Made by a program: the position numbers and the translations under genes. Source: Hoplostethus atlanticus (Eukaryota; Chordata; Actinopteri; Trachichthyiformes; Trachichthyidae). From it: DNA of 64,000 bases. Location of the stretch: NCBI GenBank assembly GCA_034670405.1, contig JAXDDX010000004.1:9565001-9629000 (forward strand), read 5' to 3'. Positions 24,871-38,639 of the stretch are shown in pieces; the stretch's first letter is position 1; every line of letters begins with the position of its first letter. The notes below the pieces were generated by a model. The model worked only from the letters and a program-made list of their open reading frames with translations, was not told the origin of the DNA and searched no databases.

Positions 24871-26567
24871 GATTGCCTCCTGGTTTGCTATTCAAAGTTT
24901 GTCTAAGGGTTCCAGTCTGTTGATGAGAGGCTGTTAGCCCTGCCCACCCTAATGAAACCCTCAGCCATGTAAAAGAACTACATGGGGAGGGAGGCACTTT
25001 ATTAGTAGAAGTTTCCAAACCCATCCCCCCAAAGTTTAGGGAGAATTTTAGTAAAACCAAGCATTTACCTACCCACCATCCCTTCTGTTAAATTTAAACC
25101 AACTACTCCATCGACATACACAGCAGATGCATAGCTATCACATGTTCATGACCCTCATATCCAGTCTGAGGGTCCAAGGTAAAAGTCACTGAGTTGATAT
25201 AAAATCAAATCTCACTTAAAAAACAGATTCACAAAATCTTCTTAGGAAAAAAAAAACTTCTTAAGCGCTATTTTTTTGCAATTTCAGTCTTCAGAAAAAA
25301 ACTTAAGAAAAGTTGATATTCATCAAAATTGTTTTAAGTATTTTTCTTAATTTTTTTCTCATTTTGAAAATAAAACTAAACGAATAAAGAGGATTCTTGA
25401 AAGCAATGTTTAGTCCTTATGTTTTTTTCTTTTTTTTCTTAGCTTTAAGATAACCTTAAATAAAAGATAAGCCTCTAAATTCCAAACCCACATAGTAGAC
25501 AGTTGAGTGGGTATTTCAAAGTATGAATAGTTTTACTTACTGTATATACCATTTTAGTCTCAACATTTCATTGTTAAGTTGAGCCTGTCACTATTTTTAT
25601 TTGGTGTTTGTCTCATGAAAAAAAGTTAGCAAAGTGGACAGTTACAGTTATAGACCTTGAATCAAAAGGCAATAACCAACGTCTGAGCCTTTTGCTACAC
25701 TTAGTTAGTTATTTAAGTAAAGCCCAAATATAGCCACTCTTAATAATTGTTCCAAATAGGTTTCTAGATGGAAGTACTATGGTTTGTAGCTACAGAGGAA
25801 AATCCTACATCATGATTGTTAGGTAGGCGCTATTTGAGAAGTTTGTAAGCAAGACATGTTCCTAAGAGATGAGACCAGATAGATAGTTAGATAGCTTCTT
25901 AACTTCTTAACCCCAGATTCCTAAGATTTTGGTCAAATCTGAGATGAACAATCCCTGTATTCCTTAATATGAACTACGCTTTTTCTCATCCAAAATGAGT
26001 AGATGAGGTTCTACATTGGACTCAGTGAGCCAGCTAATGCTGCGGTGCAGGGTCTCTTTAGTCGGACCCACATTTGGCCAAGGCTCATAAACACACTGCG
26101 CATGTCACCTGCCAAACCACCACAACCGGACCTGATCGTTTTGGTTTCCTGACATCATAGTTTGCAAAACAATGCTAACAGCTTAGTGTGCAAACTGGTT
26201 CTGGATGCTGCGTGGAGTTACATGTGAGATGGAGACTGCTCACCGCTGAGAACCATCCGTCCTCCGGTGTCAGACGTACGCCACCGGCTTACACCAAGCC
26301 TGTGCTCCCACATTGTGGTTCCAGCCAGATTTAAGCTTATTGTCCTCCCATGACTGACGTTATTATAGAGTAAGCTTCCTCATCTATCTACTGCACCTCC
26401 TCTGCTTACTCTCTCTCTTGCCCTTTCAGCCCCCCCGCCCACCCCCCTCCCCTCAAACACACTGTCTTTCACTGTCTCTCTACACTCTGTCTTTTCCTCT
26501 CTGTGGTGGTTTGGATTAAGGACAGTCTGGTTGGAAGATGTGGGATGTAAATGGCACTCTGACCCTG

Positions 26568-26741
26568 TGTGTGTGTGTGTGTGTGTGTTGTTTCTGTGTC
26601 TATGCATGTGTGTGTGGATGTGTGTATATGTTTCTGTGTCTTTGCATGCATGTGTGTGTGTGTGTCTGTGTGATGTGCATGAGATATAGCGGGAGAAAGA
26701 GTGTGTGTGTAGATTTTGTAAATGTCAGAGATGTCTGTGCG

Positions 26742-26793
<52 letters not shown>

Positions 26794-26815
26794 AAGCATG
26801 TGTGTGTGTGAACTA
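26568..26815. repeat. GT microsatellite cluster
   Basis: Degenerate GT sequence followed by a pure GT array (about 26743-26793). Confidence 0.85.
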
Positions 26816-28086
26816 GAGAGACAATAGCAGAAAAAAAAAAAGACACCAACTGAAACAGTGACACAACATTTTCACTGACGGGGGCGAGGACGGTGATGCC
26901 TGTCCGTCATAAATCAACTATTCTAACTATGACAGTGTGAATAGGCGCTGAGAACAAAATGACCGGAAAGTGACACAGCGGTTGAGAGCCACGTCACAAA
27001 ATTCTTTTCACATTTACTGGACGCAACGGCCGGGGCACGAGCGGTAACTGCCCCTCGAACAAGGGTTCCCGTCTGAGAGCGGAGAAAGGGGGGCATTGTA
27101 GGCCGGTGGCCGTGGGGGCCGGCGGGTCAACCGCGGCTGTTAGACTAACATTCACCGTCTCCCCGGGCTCCCGCTGACTCACTGCCGGCCACGACCACAG
27201 GAAGGCGAGCAGGACTAACTTGTGTGTGTCTCTTTGGCCACCATTAGTCAAATATTAGTCACGGCGTCCATTTAGGTGATAAACATCAACAGCTTTTCTG
27301 TTCTGTAGACAGGCAGTGAGACCCCCCGATGTGGACTTCTTCATCCCCGATGTGACCTAACCTGATTGAGTTTCGCCTCCCTGCTGTCTCCTGGTCTGCA
27401 GGGCCTGGTAGAGCCGGTGATGACAGGCTGGGTGAATCCTACATGTGTCAAAAGGACTCCCACAGATACCCTACCTCCACTCAGCTGATGTGATATCTGC
27501 GCCTCAGGGCCTGTTCTTGCCTTTCTTGTCTTCTTGTTCTGTAGAAGCACCTCTCTCCAGTTAACTGCATCCCACGTCAGCTTTTATGGTTTAAATTATG
27601 GTTCAAAATATTTGCCAAAAAATGTGAAAATGCTGTTCAGACCGACTTGATTTCTCCTTTGCCTCATAAATCATTTCAGTCATGGGCAGAAAAATGAAAT
27701 ATTTGTGGAGACAGCTTTCATAAAATATATGATGTGCAAGTTAAGAAGAAAAAGTCGGCACATCAATTCTAGAGTTATTAGACAGCCATTTAGTTTTTGG
27801 ACTGTGATGCAGATACGTCTTATAGTGATCTAGGGTCTTTGTTGTCTGGTTGGTTTGGTTGAATTAGCTGGATATTAGTGCTCCTATATACTGTATTATT
27901 TCCAAGCCCCCAAGGCTACATATGTTATTCAACTCATCATAACAGAGGCCTGTCATCATCTGTCATCTCTGCATCAAAACTAACATGATTCTAACCGGAA
28001 ACACCATACATAAAACTACTAGTGGGTTCAAAGAGCCTATATGAAAAAAGAGGCTCTCTATCACACTCACCACACACAGAGAAATG

Positions 28087-28123
<37 letters not shown>

Positions 28124-28706
28124 ATTTGGATTTGGAGACTTTTCCTGTAAGAGACTGACTCAACAGCTTAGGAAAAAAGGAAAAAAAAAAAGTGACAAGC
28201 AGCAACCTGAGGCAGGGAATGAAAGAGAGTGATTCAGTGAAAGTGAATGGCTCTGACTCCCCTACCCATCACTGAAGGGGGAGAGAGTGAAAAAAGAATA
28301 GGCTAAGGAAAGGACGGAAAGAGGGGGAAATGACTGGCGACTGTGTGGGAAGAGAGAGAGAGGAGGGGCTTAAAAAGTATGAACTTGTGTGTGATTTGGC
28401 TGCAGGAAGCATTAAGAAGGGAAAAGACTACATACAGGACGTGATATACCCATTGTTTTAGCCTTTATTGAGGACGGCTTGACTTACGGCTTCCCTGAGG
28501 CTGACTTTTTCTGCTGGGTCCCACTTTTTCTAGTGCGCTCCTTTTGCTCCAGAGAGTTGTCTTGTTAATAAAATCCGGAGCATTCATCTTGAACCCGTGC
28601 TGTTTTTCCTCTTTCCAGTGGTGTGCGTAATTTCTACCCAGGGTCGATAGAAGCGTCAGAAAAAGGCGAGATCATAACAACACAGGGACGAGGAATCAAG
28701 ATAAAA

Positions 28707-31427
28707 ATGAGAGCCCTGTTGGGAATCTACTTCATTTTCCTCATGCTGCATGTTCCCGGCGTGCTGTCCTTCTCCACACGTAAGTTGCACGTAGATGTCC
28801 ATCGATGCGCAAAGCCATGGTGTTGGTGGAGGTGGTAGAGGGTTTGGTTCGTTTGGATGGGCGGCAGTTTGATCAACCTACATGTGTCACTAGAAAGGGT
28901 CGTACTGTAAAACAATCTCTGAGTGAAATTGATTTGAGTGAAAGTATTTTCCAGCTCTGATATGGATTATTCTAACATTTAGATAAAACCCATACGAAGA
29001 AGAGCTATAGAAACCCTATAACAAGTTTTACACGTTAAGGGTATTAAGAAAATATCACAGAAAAATTATAAGTATATAGAAATACAAATAGCCTATAGAA
29101 ATATGTCGCAGATACCATAGGGGATAAATAATACCATAAGGCCAGTATAACCTCACAATTGAGCACCACATACACAATCTAAGTCCCTATAGGAATTTAT
29201 TGGAGTTTTATAGTGATTTTTTCATTAGGTAGTAAATGACATCACCAAATGCCAAACAATGAAAAATGTTCCGGTGCAAAATAACAGTAATTTTTTTTTA
29301 TAGATTTTCCCCTTACATAATATTGAGCTCACTTGCTTGGCACGCGACCTTTCCATTTCGCTTTATAATCAAACTTCTGAACACATAAAAAAAGGACAAA
29401 CTTTTTCATTTGGCAGGTCTCACGTTATTGATGCGCTGGTGGTGAAGTATTGGTTGTATGCCCCCAGTGTTCCTGCAGAGCAAACCCTCCCAGGAGGTTG
29501 AATTTCAACAAGTCGGGCCATAATTCGTTTAACACATGGAGCACGGGGCTTTACGAACCGCAACAAAACAGTGACATCATTTGCTCGGGTCTTAGAGAAT
29601 GTTAACCTGCAGCTTAATGCACAGTAACGTAAATAAATCAAAGTTAAGTCCGCTCCCCGGTAAAGTGGACGGATTATTTTTTATTGGTGAGATCATTGGT
29701 AAAGAGCAAGTTCTCAATCAGGATCTTCAGAGTTTCAAGGACTTAAAGAAAGCTTTGATTCATGAAGCTGCCCTGCTGTTTATTATAAGGCCTAATAGGC
29801 CGTTACTATTTTATTCACTCTAATCGTGGACTGTGTCTTTATTCCCTTCACTCAGTTTGTTTTATAGATTGTCATTACAATAAAAGCTTTTATGATGTGG
29901 GATCTCGTTCTGTGTATAAAGTAACATATTATCTGATATTAGCCCAGAAAGTTCTAAGTCTCTGAGACCTGCTGGCATAGAAAACAAACATATTAATGGT
30001 GCACATGATCATTTAAGAACAGCTATTTACCAAAAAGTAAATTGAAAAAAAAAAGAAAATCTTTAGCCTGAGAAAACACATTTCTCTCCTGAATTCCCCA
30101 GATCTTCCTCCTGTGCTTGCTCTAATAAACTATTGAAGTTAGAAAGAAATCCCTTCTCCTCAGCTCATACTTCCTTTTCCTATCATACATGATCATTCTA
30201 GGATGTTTTGTTACATCTGCTGTCAGGATACTAGGGCTCTGACCCTTGAATTCCTTACTGATGGTTGTTTGTAATGTTAGTGATGTGGGACTTTAAGCTT
30301 ATTCTATTTTTGCACTCGCGTTAAGTTGATCTGGATAACAACATCTGTTAAAAGCCTAAAATCTAAATTTGTAAAAAAAAAAAAAAAAAAAAAATATGTT
30401 ATCGGTTGTTGTGTCTTTGCTCCCTTTTCAGATGCATGGCTCAGTGTTGCTAAATGTTGCATGACTTCTCTTTCAAATTCACTCACTTTTACATGGCCCC
30501 GTCAAAACGTCCCACATGTATCTCCTTTGCACAGGAAAACATAGTCTTCTTTTGAACCGTTGCATGGACGAGTGAACGGTAAACAGAGCTTTAGAAACAG
30601 GAGGGTATTACAGGCCTTTCATGCACCCTCAAAGACTGACAGCATAACCACGAGTGTCCAAAACCAGCTCCCATTTTTCAATCCATCACAGGCAACGGCA
30701 GTCAAACAAAGGCTTAAATCCAGCCGTAGTTGGTGTTTATCTTGTTTTAGCCCGTTCTGAGAGGTCAGGGATTAACTTTGTTGATTTCATTTGTTGTCTG
30801 TTCCTCTCCTCTCTGAAGGAAGAGTTTCATTCCAAAGTGAGATATCCACCATTTGAAAACAAGTGACACCTATACTCTTACAAACTCTTGCTGGCATGAA
30901 AGTTAAAAAAACATGAAGGGTTACTCTTAAAGTTACAAGCAATCCTGACAGCTTTACTTTACTTTATGTTATGTTAAGGCTGTGTGTTTTCTTCTGACAT
31001 TGACTCACACATTTCAGCGAGAAAATGTTTCCAAAATGGGTGTCTAGTGTTTGGAAACGAAACCCCTCAGTTGTACCCCTTCAATCAGGACAACCTACTC
31101 GCAGAATTCAGACGGTGCGGTGCAGTGTGTTATAATCCACACCCCCTCTACCAAAACGCTTCGCCCAACGAGAGCCGAGCTTCAAAAGGCCTGAAACCTC
31201 TACAAACAAATCATATTTTACAAGCCATTTCCTCCCGCGAGCTCGTTGAGCAGCGACAATAAACAGCAGTAATTGCGTCTATCGTTGTGGTGGTTAAACG
31301 GTCCAGGAGAATGTCAGACTGACACCGCCTGGGATAGGTAAACACTGGTTGTTATTCAGCTGGATCGGCGTATGACTGACTAACCATGGCCCCTTCCTTC
31401 CCCTGTCTGATGACATGGGTGACTATG

Positions 31428-31461
<34 letters not shown>

Positions 31462-32595
31462 AGGTATTGTGTCTGAGCCACTGTTATGGTATAAATATTA
31501 GTGTGGCAGTCGAAGTTACAGTCAAATTAACTTCTTCAGAGGTTGCTCTTCCAAGAGGACCACACAAAAGCAGTTAAATGGATGTGGCCCCGGGCTGAGA
31601 GTCGGAGTGGTCTGACAAAGTGGTAGGGCCCCCACTCACTCACTACCTACTCATCTCTCCATAGAAACCACCTTTACTTTTTTTTACCTCTCCATCTACC
31701 TGAAGAATATCAGCTATTCTATTCTATTCCATCCTTGTCTGTCCTGTTCTGTTTGATCCTATTCTGTGACTGAGAAAACCTCCACTCTCCTCCCCAGAGG
31801 TAGCAGCCATCTACCCCCAGGACCCCGCCCTGCCCATCGGGTCCAGCCTGACGGCCACTTGCCGGGTCAACCCCGAGATGGGCCTGGACGCCAGCTCCCT
31901 GTTCTGGACGCTGAACGGCCGGCGACTGCCGAGCTCCTCCTACAGCGTGATGAGCCCCACCGCCCTCAGCGTCACGTTGGCCCGCCTCCCCGCCTCCCGG
32001 CAACGCTCCGGTGACAACCTGGTCTGTCACAACCCCGGGGGACACGTCTTGGCTGGCTCCTGCCTCTATGTTGGCAGTAAGTCAGAGAAAGTTAGTCAGT
32101 GGTTACATTGTTGTACGTTATTGTAAACTCCAAAGAGAGTTTTCAGCTTGGTTTCATTCATGTCGTGGTCAGGCTTTTACATTTTTTTTTTTACTGTGTA
32201 TTCTATAGGGTATTCTTGTTACTGTGGTGCCTCTCGGAGAATAACTTTATTTTCTCAGGGGGGGATGTGTGGTATCTGCTGTTCCCTCTTTGCTCTGCTC
32301 TGAGGAAATGGTGAAATAAAGGCACGTTGGAGGAAAAACACAGGGCAAGAGAGGAGTGAGAGGAGCAGGAGAGCAGAAAAGAGGGGAAATGAGAGCGGAA
32401 AGGAGGCAGGAAGAAAGGGAAAAAATAAGGAAGTTGCGGGTAGATTTTGGAGTGTCCCTCCACAGTTGTGGCTGTATTTTATATTTAGTGTTTCAGGCCA
32501 GCGAGAGGCCTCTATGACGGTGTCACTCTGACGCTTTTACCACCTGTGTGGTCCATTACTCGCACTATCACTCATAGGGCATGGGTCTGACATGT

Positions 32596-32634
<39 letters not shown>

Positions 32635-32803
32635 TTTTTGCTGTCTTTGTTCCTCCTTTGCTTGCAGTCTCTCACACACACAGTGTATTGGGGTTTGTGA
32701 GCAGAACAGTACACGGCAGTTGTTTCTAAGACTGTGCCGGGTGATGAAATGAAAAATGACTTCTGAGGAGTCACAAAATTGTACCCATGAAGGAACGCGT
32801 GCG

Positions 32804-32861
<58 letters not shown>

Positions 32862-34758
32862 GGGAGTTGCAGTCAGGATCCTAATCTCTGTGCTACCCTG
32901 GTGTTCAGCACCCTGTGTTCTGAGAGAAGAGGAATGTTGGCAGGGTTCCTGAGTCTGACCAAATCAGACAGCACACACACACACACACACACGCACACAA
33001 ACACACACACACACAAAGTCAGAAAAAACACCAATTTCTAGGAACATCGCTAGTCAGTGAATTAGACTCAGGAGGGGGGGGCTACAGTAATGGTGGAGTA
33101 ATGGATTACTTTCTGACCCCATCTGCACTTTCTCACCCTCTTCCCCACTTTATTTTTCCTCACTCCATCCACCGTCTCTCCCTTTCTCCCTCTCTTAATC
33201 TTTGTCCATTACTCTCCATTCTCCCCCCTCTCCTTTGCTGTCTCCCTCTCCCCACCCCTCTCTCTCTCCCTCCATCTTTCTCCCTATGTCTCTCCCACCA
33301 TCTCTCCCTCCATCACTCTCTCTCTCTACCAGTGCCTCCAGAGAAGCCGGTCAATCTGACCTGTTGGTCCAGGAACACCAAGGACCTGACTTGCCGCTGG
33401 GCACCGGGAGGGCAGGGGGAGACCTTCATCAGGACAAAGTACATGCTGAAGTACAAACTCAGGTATATACAGTACAGCTACAGAAAATATCCAACGGGTC
33501 ATTTAAACCAGTATGGAGTCTTAAAATCTTATTTTTCTTAACATGAAAGGAAAAAGTGAGATCATTTTAATTGTTTCCAATCGAAGTCAGCTTGAGTTTT
33601 GATGCTAGTGGTGTGATCCGCCTTATTTTGCCCTCAGTATCAAGATATTGACAATTTTTTCTAGAAAATTCATGAAACAAGTTGGAATCAAGTGGAATTA
33701 TATCACCGTATTGGAAGAATTTTTCACAAAATAAGATTTGACTGAATATGAGGCTATGTGACTTGTTAAGATGGACATTTTTTGCATGTATGCTGGGGTG
33801 AAAGCCTTCATCTCTAGAAAATCTTTTCGGGAATTGAGAAAAAGTGGCAGAATTTGGTAGCCATACATTTTTGAAAATGCATCGAAAAATGCCAGAAACG
33901 GGAATGGGAATGATGTTTTCACACAATGCCAGCAAAATAAAAACGCTGCCAACTGCAGTGCCCTGAGGTACACCATCTGCCCAGCCTCTCTTAAAAAAGA
34001 GATCTTTTATTTCAGTCAGACCAGGGTAATAACTCAATAGAAAATATTCCCTTAAGACGGCGAGTGTCCGTACTCCTGCAGAACTCAGATATACTCAAAA
34101 CACATTATACAACAAATTCTATCACCCAGAAATTTGCTTGCATTATTATAGGATGTGAAATCAGACAGGCAGTATTTTGTGTTCCTCCTAGGTGGTATGG
34201 TAAGGAGAGGGAGTGTGAGGACTACAGTCACTCCCAGCCCTACTCCTGCTACATCCCCCGGGACCTGGCCCTCTTCACGCCCTACGAGATCTGGGTGGAA
34301 GCCTCCAACCAACTGGGCTCGGCTACCTCTGACGTCATCACCCTGGATATCCTAGACGTGGGTGAGTGTATGAGAGAGAGACAGAGAGAGAGAGTGATTG
34401 TGTATGGTGTGTGAACTTTGACCCTCTTGCTTCAACCTTTGATCCCGCTGTCAGTGAACCCTCAGGCGCTGATCTATCTCCTCCTGTAATGCAAGCGTCT
34501 TTTGCACACAAATTCGCTATATATCATTTATTTTATTCCTATGGTGCCGGACACTAGCTCAGGTTTTAGCTCTCCATCTTTGTGAAAGGGTCGCTCACGC
34601 TCACCAGTACTGATCGGGCTTCATGCCGAAAAACAATCGAGTGTTAAAGTCGCGTTATGTGTGGTCTTAACCTTCCGGTCCAACCAGGAGTTTAGTGGGG
34701 TCTAGGGAAATGGAGAGTGCAAGAAGAGAGAATACTTCCCTTCTCTTATTATCACAGA

Positions 34759-34800
<42 letters not shown>

Positions 34801-34920
34801 CATGCACACATACACACTTGGACAGGCGTAGGTGTGTGACGAATGTCAAGAGACAGGAAACGCCCTTTCTTTTGATGAGCTCATTTTCTTTTTAGTCATG
34901 CTCACTGGACACACACACAC

Positions 34921-34956
<36 letters not shown>

Positions 34957-37345
34957 TGCTCAGTAACCTCCTGTTATGTAGTGATGGAATGTTCCAGCCT
35001 GATCCTCTAACCTAATCCTGTCTCCTAGCCTGCTGCAGACCCCTGAGGCCCAGGGAGTTTGGGCTTTGAGGCTTTAAGACTTGGACCTGAAATAATACAA
35101 TGTGATTAGCTCGGTTCACCCTGACACGCTCTGCTGTCAAGGAACCATATAGACAAAACCATATAGAGCACTGGCAAGGAAACTAGTGTCCATCAAACTG
35201 TAAATCCCTTCCAATGTATACACACTCACACACCTACACACCCCGAGGGCAGGGCAGAGCATTGTAACAGTATAGCACCTGAGAGGTAGCGTGTAGGCGG
35301 GTTTCTGGTGCCGTGTGCGTTTGTTTCCGTGTTGCACTCGGGTTGCCGATCTTGCGTTCCGCAGTTTCGACAGGATTATCACCCACCGCTAAATCGTAAA
35401 AAAACACACAGCAGCCACACCTGTGTCGAGGGCGGCGAGTGACTCACGTCTAGGGTCATGTCCAATCAGTTATCAAGGCGAGGCGGAGTACACCTACATT
35501 TCTCTACATTCCTCAGCCGTGGGGAATCCTCTGGGAGACTAGAGGAAACTTGTGTTGGTGTCTTACTCTGACATGGCAATAGGTCAATAGGTCTAAACAC
35601 ACGTCGATGTGTTGAGAAATCACACAGCATATACAGCATATATAGGGATACACGTTTTATTTCAGAGAGACGTTTTGCTTCGTCAAGCCCAGAACCAAAT
35701 TCTACTCCTCCTCTACATCTCAACTCCTGTCTTTCCCACCTTCCTCCTCCCCCACTCTCTCTTTTCTCTCTCCTTTGTCTCCTTTGTTTATTGGTGAGGG
35801 ACTATATTACAAAATGCAATTGAGATGGATATTGAAATGGTCTTGAAAGCCCAAAACAAAAAGCGAAGAAAGTTAAAATATGGTCTACCACCACATGTTT
35901 GTATATCAAAAGGATAATTGTTGTCATATGAAAAGCCCCCAGCTCCAAAAAGCCAGAAATTAATGAAAAACAACCTTACTTCTGACATCCCGAATCATGA
36001 AACTTAGAATAAAGTCGAGCACATTGTGGAAAGTGTAAGTCCATGTTTAGGTGGTTCAGGTGAGTCTGATCAGCTGCTGGCAGCGGGCCGTGTAGCTGGG
36101 ATGCCAGGTTTTAGTGTTGTGGGTCTAATTCACTCAAACTGTCCCATACGGAAATGTAATATAGTATAGTAAATTTCCATATATGAAATATATGTACATA
36201 TGAAGGAAAAACATATATGTACATGTATGTACAAACTATATATGAAACCTATTAGAAATTGGAACAATTTCATATATGACATATATGTCTAGCCCATGCA
36301 AATATATATGTTTATGTATGAATAATGCATTTTGTGACATATATGTCACGTATATAATTATTTATACATATAACATGTTATAATATACAAATTACACTAT
36401 ATGCTAGCATATATGTCTAGCCCATACAAATGGATGGTAAATGGACTGCATTTATATAGCGCTTTTATCCAAAGCGCCTTACAGTATATGCCTCTCATTT
36501 ACCCATTCACACTCACACACCGATGGTGAGCTACCATGCAAGGTGGGGTTCAGTGTCTTGCCCAAGGACACTTCGATATGTGGACTGGAGGAGCCGGGGA
36601 TCAAACCTACGATCTTCTGATTGGAGGCCGACCCGCTCTACCTCCTCAGCCACAGCCGCCCCATATAAGTAGAGAGTCCTCCCTGTCGGGGAATTGAACC
36701 CCGGTCTACTCGGTATACTAACCACTATACTAACGAGGAGAGGCATATGTTTATGTTTATGTTATATATGTTGTATATATGTTGTTTTAATAAACATATA
36801 TAAATATATAAATTAAACATATATTGTTAACATATATGGTTGCAACATTTAATACCATATACAAATTCATACAATACAAATTTTTAATATATGTACATAT
36901 ACAAATTTTACTATGGATATTTCATATATGTTAAAACCTATATCGTCATACATCCAGAGGATGTATGTATGTGGTAATAATAAATCGCCTTATATGTAAC
37001 ATATATGGCAATATCGCTCGCTGATATAGGGGCATATATGTCATATATTACATTTCCGTATGGGGTGACGAGATGTGCCCACTTAGTAACCTCCTCCTCC
37101 TCCTCCTCTTCCTCCTCTTCCTCCAGTGACTACGGACCCCCCGTCAGGTGTGGCTGTGAGCCGCGTTGGGGAGCTGGAGGACCAGCTGAGTGTTCGCTGG
37201 GAGACGCCGCCCGCCCTCAAAGACTTCCTGTTTCAGGCCAAGTACCAGATCCGCTACAGACTGGAGGACAGCCAAGACTGGAAGGTAAAGGATGCAAAGG
37301 CACAGACAGACAGGCACAGATAAAAACACACTCTCGTTGTCTCTG

Positions 37346-37419
<74 letters not shown>

Positions 37420-38591
37420 ACACTCCACTACAGCACTGTCCCAGCTGTTTCTCATCGTTATGCTGTAATCACCTATGATCTAGTCTGATTGAGGCCTGCT
37501 TTTCCAGATGAGTTAATCCTTTGGCCATTCAAAAACTGTCATCAATCAAGCATATACCACTCAGGTTTTCATAGGCCAAAGAAAGGCGGGCCACAAGGCC
37601 ACAAGGCAACAAGGCCACCGTGTGCACGCTCTGATCTGAGTCACCTCTATTCTAACTTTCGGACAAGAGGACTGAAATTCACTGTGGCAGAATACAACAT
37701 GAAGCCTTCGTCTGGGCAGATGGTGCTTCCTTTTGAGTCCTCTGGGCGAAGAGTGAAGATTCTTCAGTAATTAAGGGGGAATTACACAGATGTAATATAA
37801 GCAAGTCTTTGCTCGCAAATGGAAAAGAAAAGAAGGGGAGTGGAGAGGGAGCGAGAGAGACGAGACCGCTCTGAAGGAAGAGACGAGACTTAAAACAAAT
37901 CCAAGTGGCTTTAAGGACTTTGGGTGAAAACAAACGCCATTTCCCTCTGAACCAGCCCTAATCATGAGGTCATGCTGAGGAATGAAGAAATACATCTCCA
38001 CTGTTAATGTCTTCAATATGTCTATAAAGAAGCTCGGCAGCAAACGTCTGGATTTGGCTTCCCTTTGTCAAATCATTAGCCCTCCGACGTCTGTAATCCG
38101 CCTGCTCTTGTAGTTTTCTCTTGTAGTCGTTCAAAGCGAATGTTTACAGACGGAACGTGGTTATGAGACAAGCTTATCTTCGGTGTGTGTGTGTGTGTGT
38201 GTCTGTTTGTCTGTGTGTGTGTTTGGCTGCTCTGTGTAACTGGTCTCCGCAGAGCCACATCTACAATAAGTAATAGGGAGCAGATTCTTCCCAGAGGACG
38301 CACTTATGTTAAATTTTATAAACATGCTGATTGGGAGCTACTAAACAGTGTGGTGTGCATGCATGTTTTGGTCTGTGCATGGTTTGCGGTTGTGTTTTCT
38401 ACATCTTGCTTCGGGCTTGTACTTCAGATTTTGCCCATTGGTATTTAAGACTGTGGTCAGACCTACAGCACTCAACTTTCCTCTGTGTGTGTGTGTCTTT
38501 TTCCCATGTAGGTGATGGATGATGTCGGTAACCAAACGTCTTGTCGACTGGCTGGACTGAGGCCAGGCACGGTGTATTTTGTCCAGGTACG

Positions 38592-38639
<48 letters not shown>

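Larger units (their letters stand above)
16525..28706. other. Non-coding interval between keap1a and crlf1
   Basis: Divergent 5' flanks of keap1a (leftward) and crlf1 (rightward). No open frame here shows a family resemblance. The interval contains the presumed keap1a first intron and 5' exon (donor at 20700), a CpG-richer patch around 20.8-21.4 kb that could be the keap1a promoter, dispersed short repeats, a LINE tail at 22.1-22.4 kb, many microsatellites and a GC-rich patch at 27.0-27.2 kb of unknown role. Confidence 0.5.
36143..37064. mobile_element. Inverted-repeat DNA element in crlf1 intron 4
   Basis: The left end starts CCCATACGGAAATGTAATAT (36143) and the right end (37044-37064) is its exact reverse complement over 21 bases. 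Between them lies sequence dense in ATATATGT and CATATATG words, interrupted by a SINE and a tRNA relic. No transposase is visible, so this is a non-autonomous element. A target-site duplication is not obvious. The right end lies 63 bases before crlf1 exon 5. Confidence 0.7.

Noticed and set aside
33567-34037. 156-codon minus frame in crlf1 intron 3
   Set aside because: It has a second overlapping frame, no recognisable domain and lies within an intron; more likely an unassigned repeat.
36679-36739. Functional tRNA-Asp gene
   Set aside because: The anticodon arm is shortened by about 11 bases and lacks GTC, so it is called a relic.
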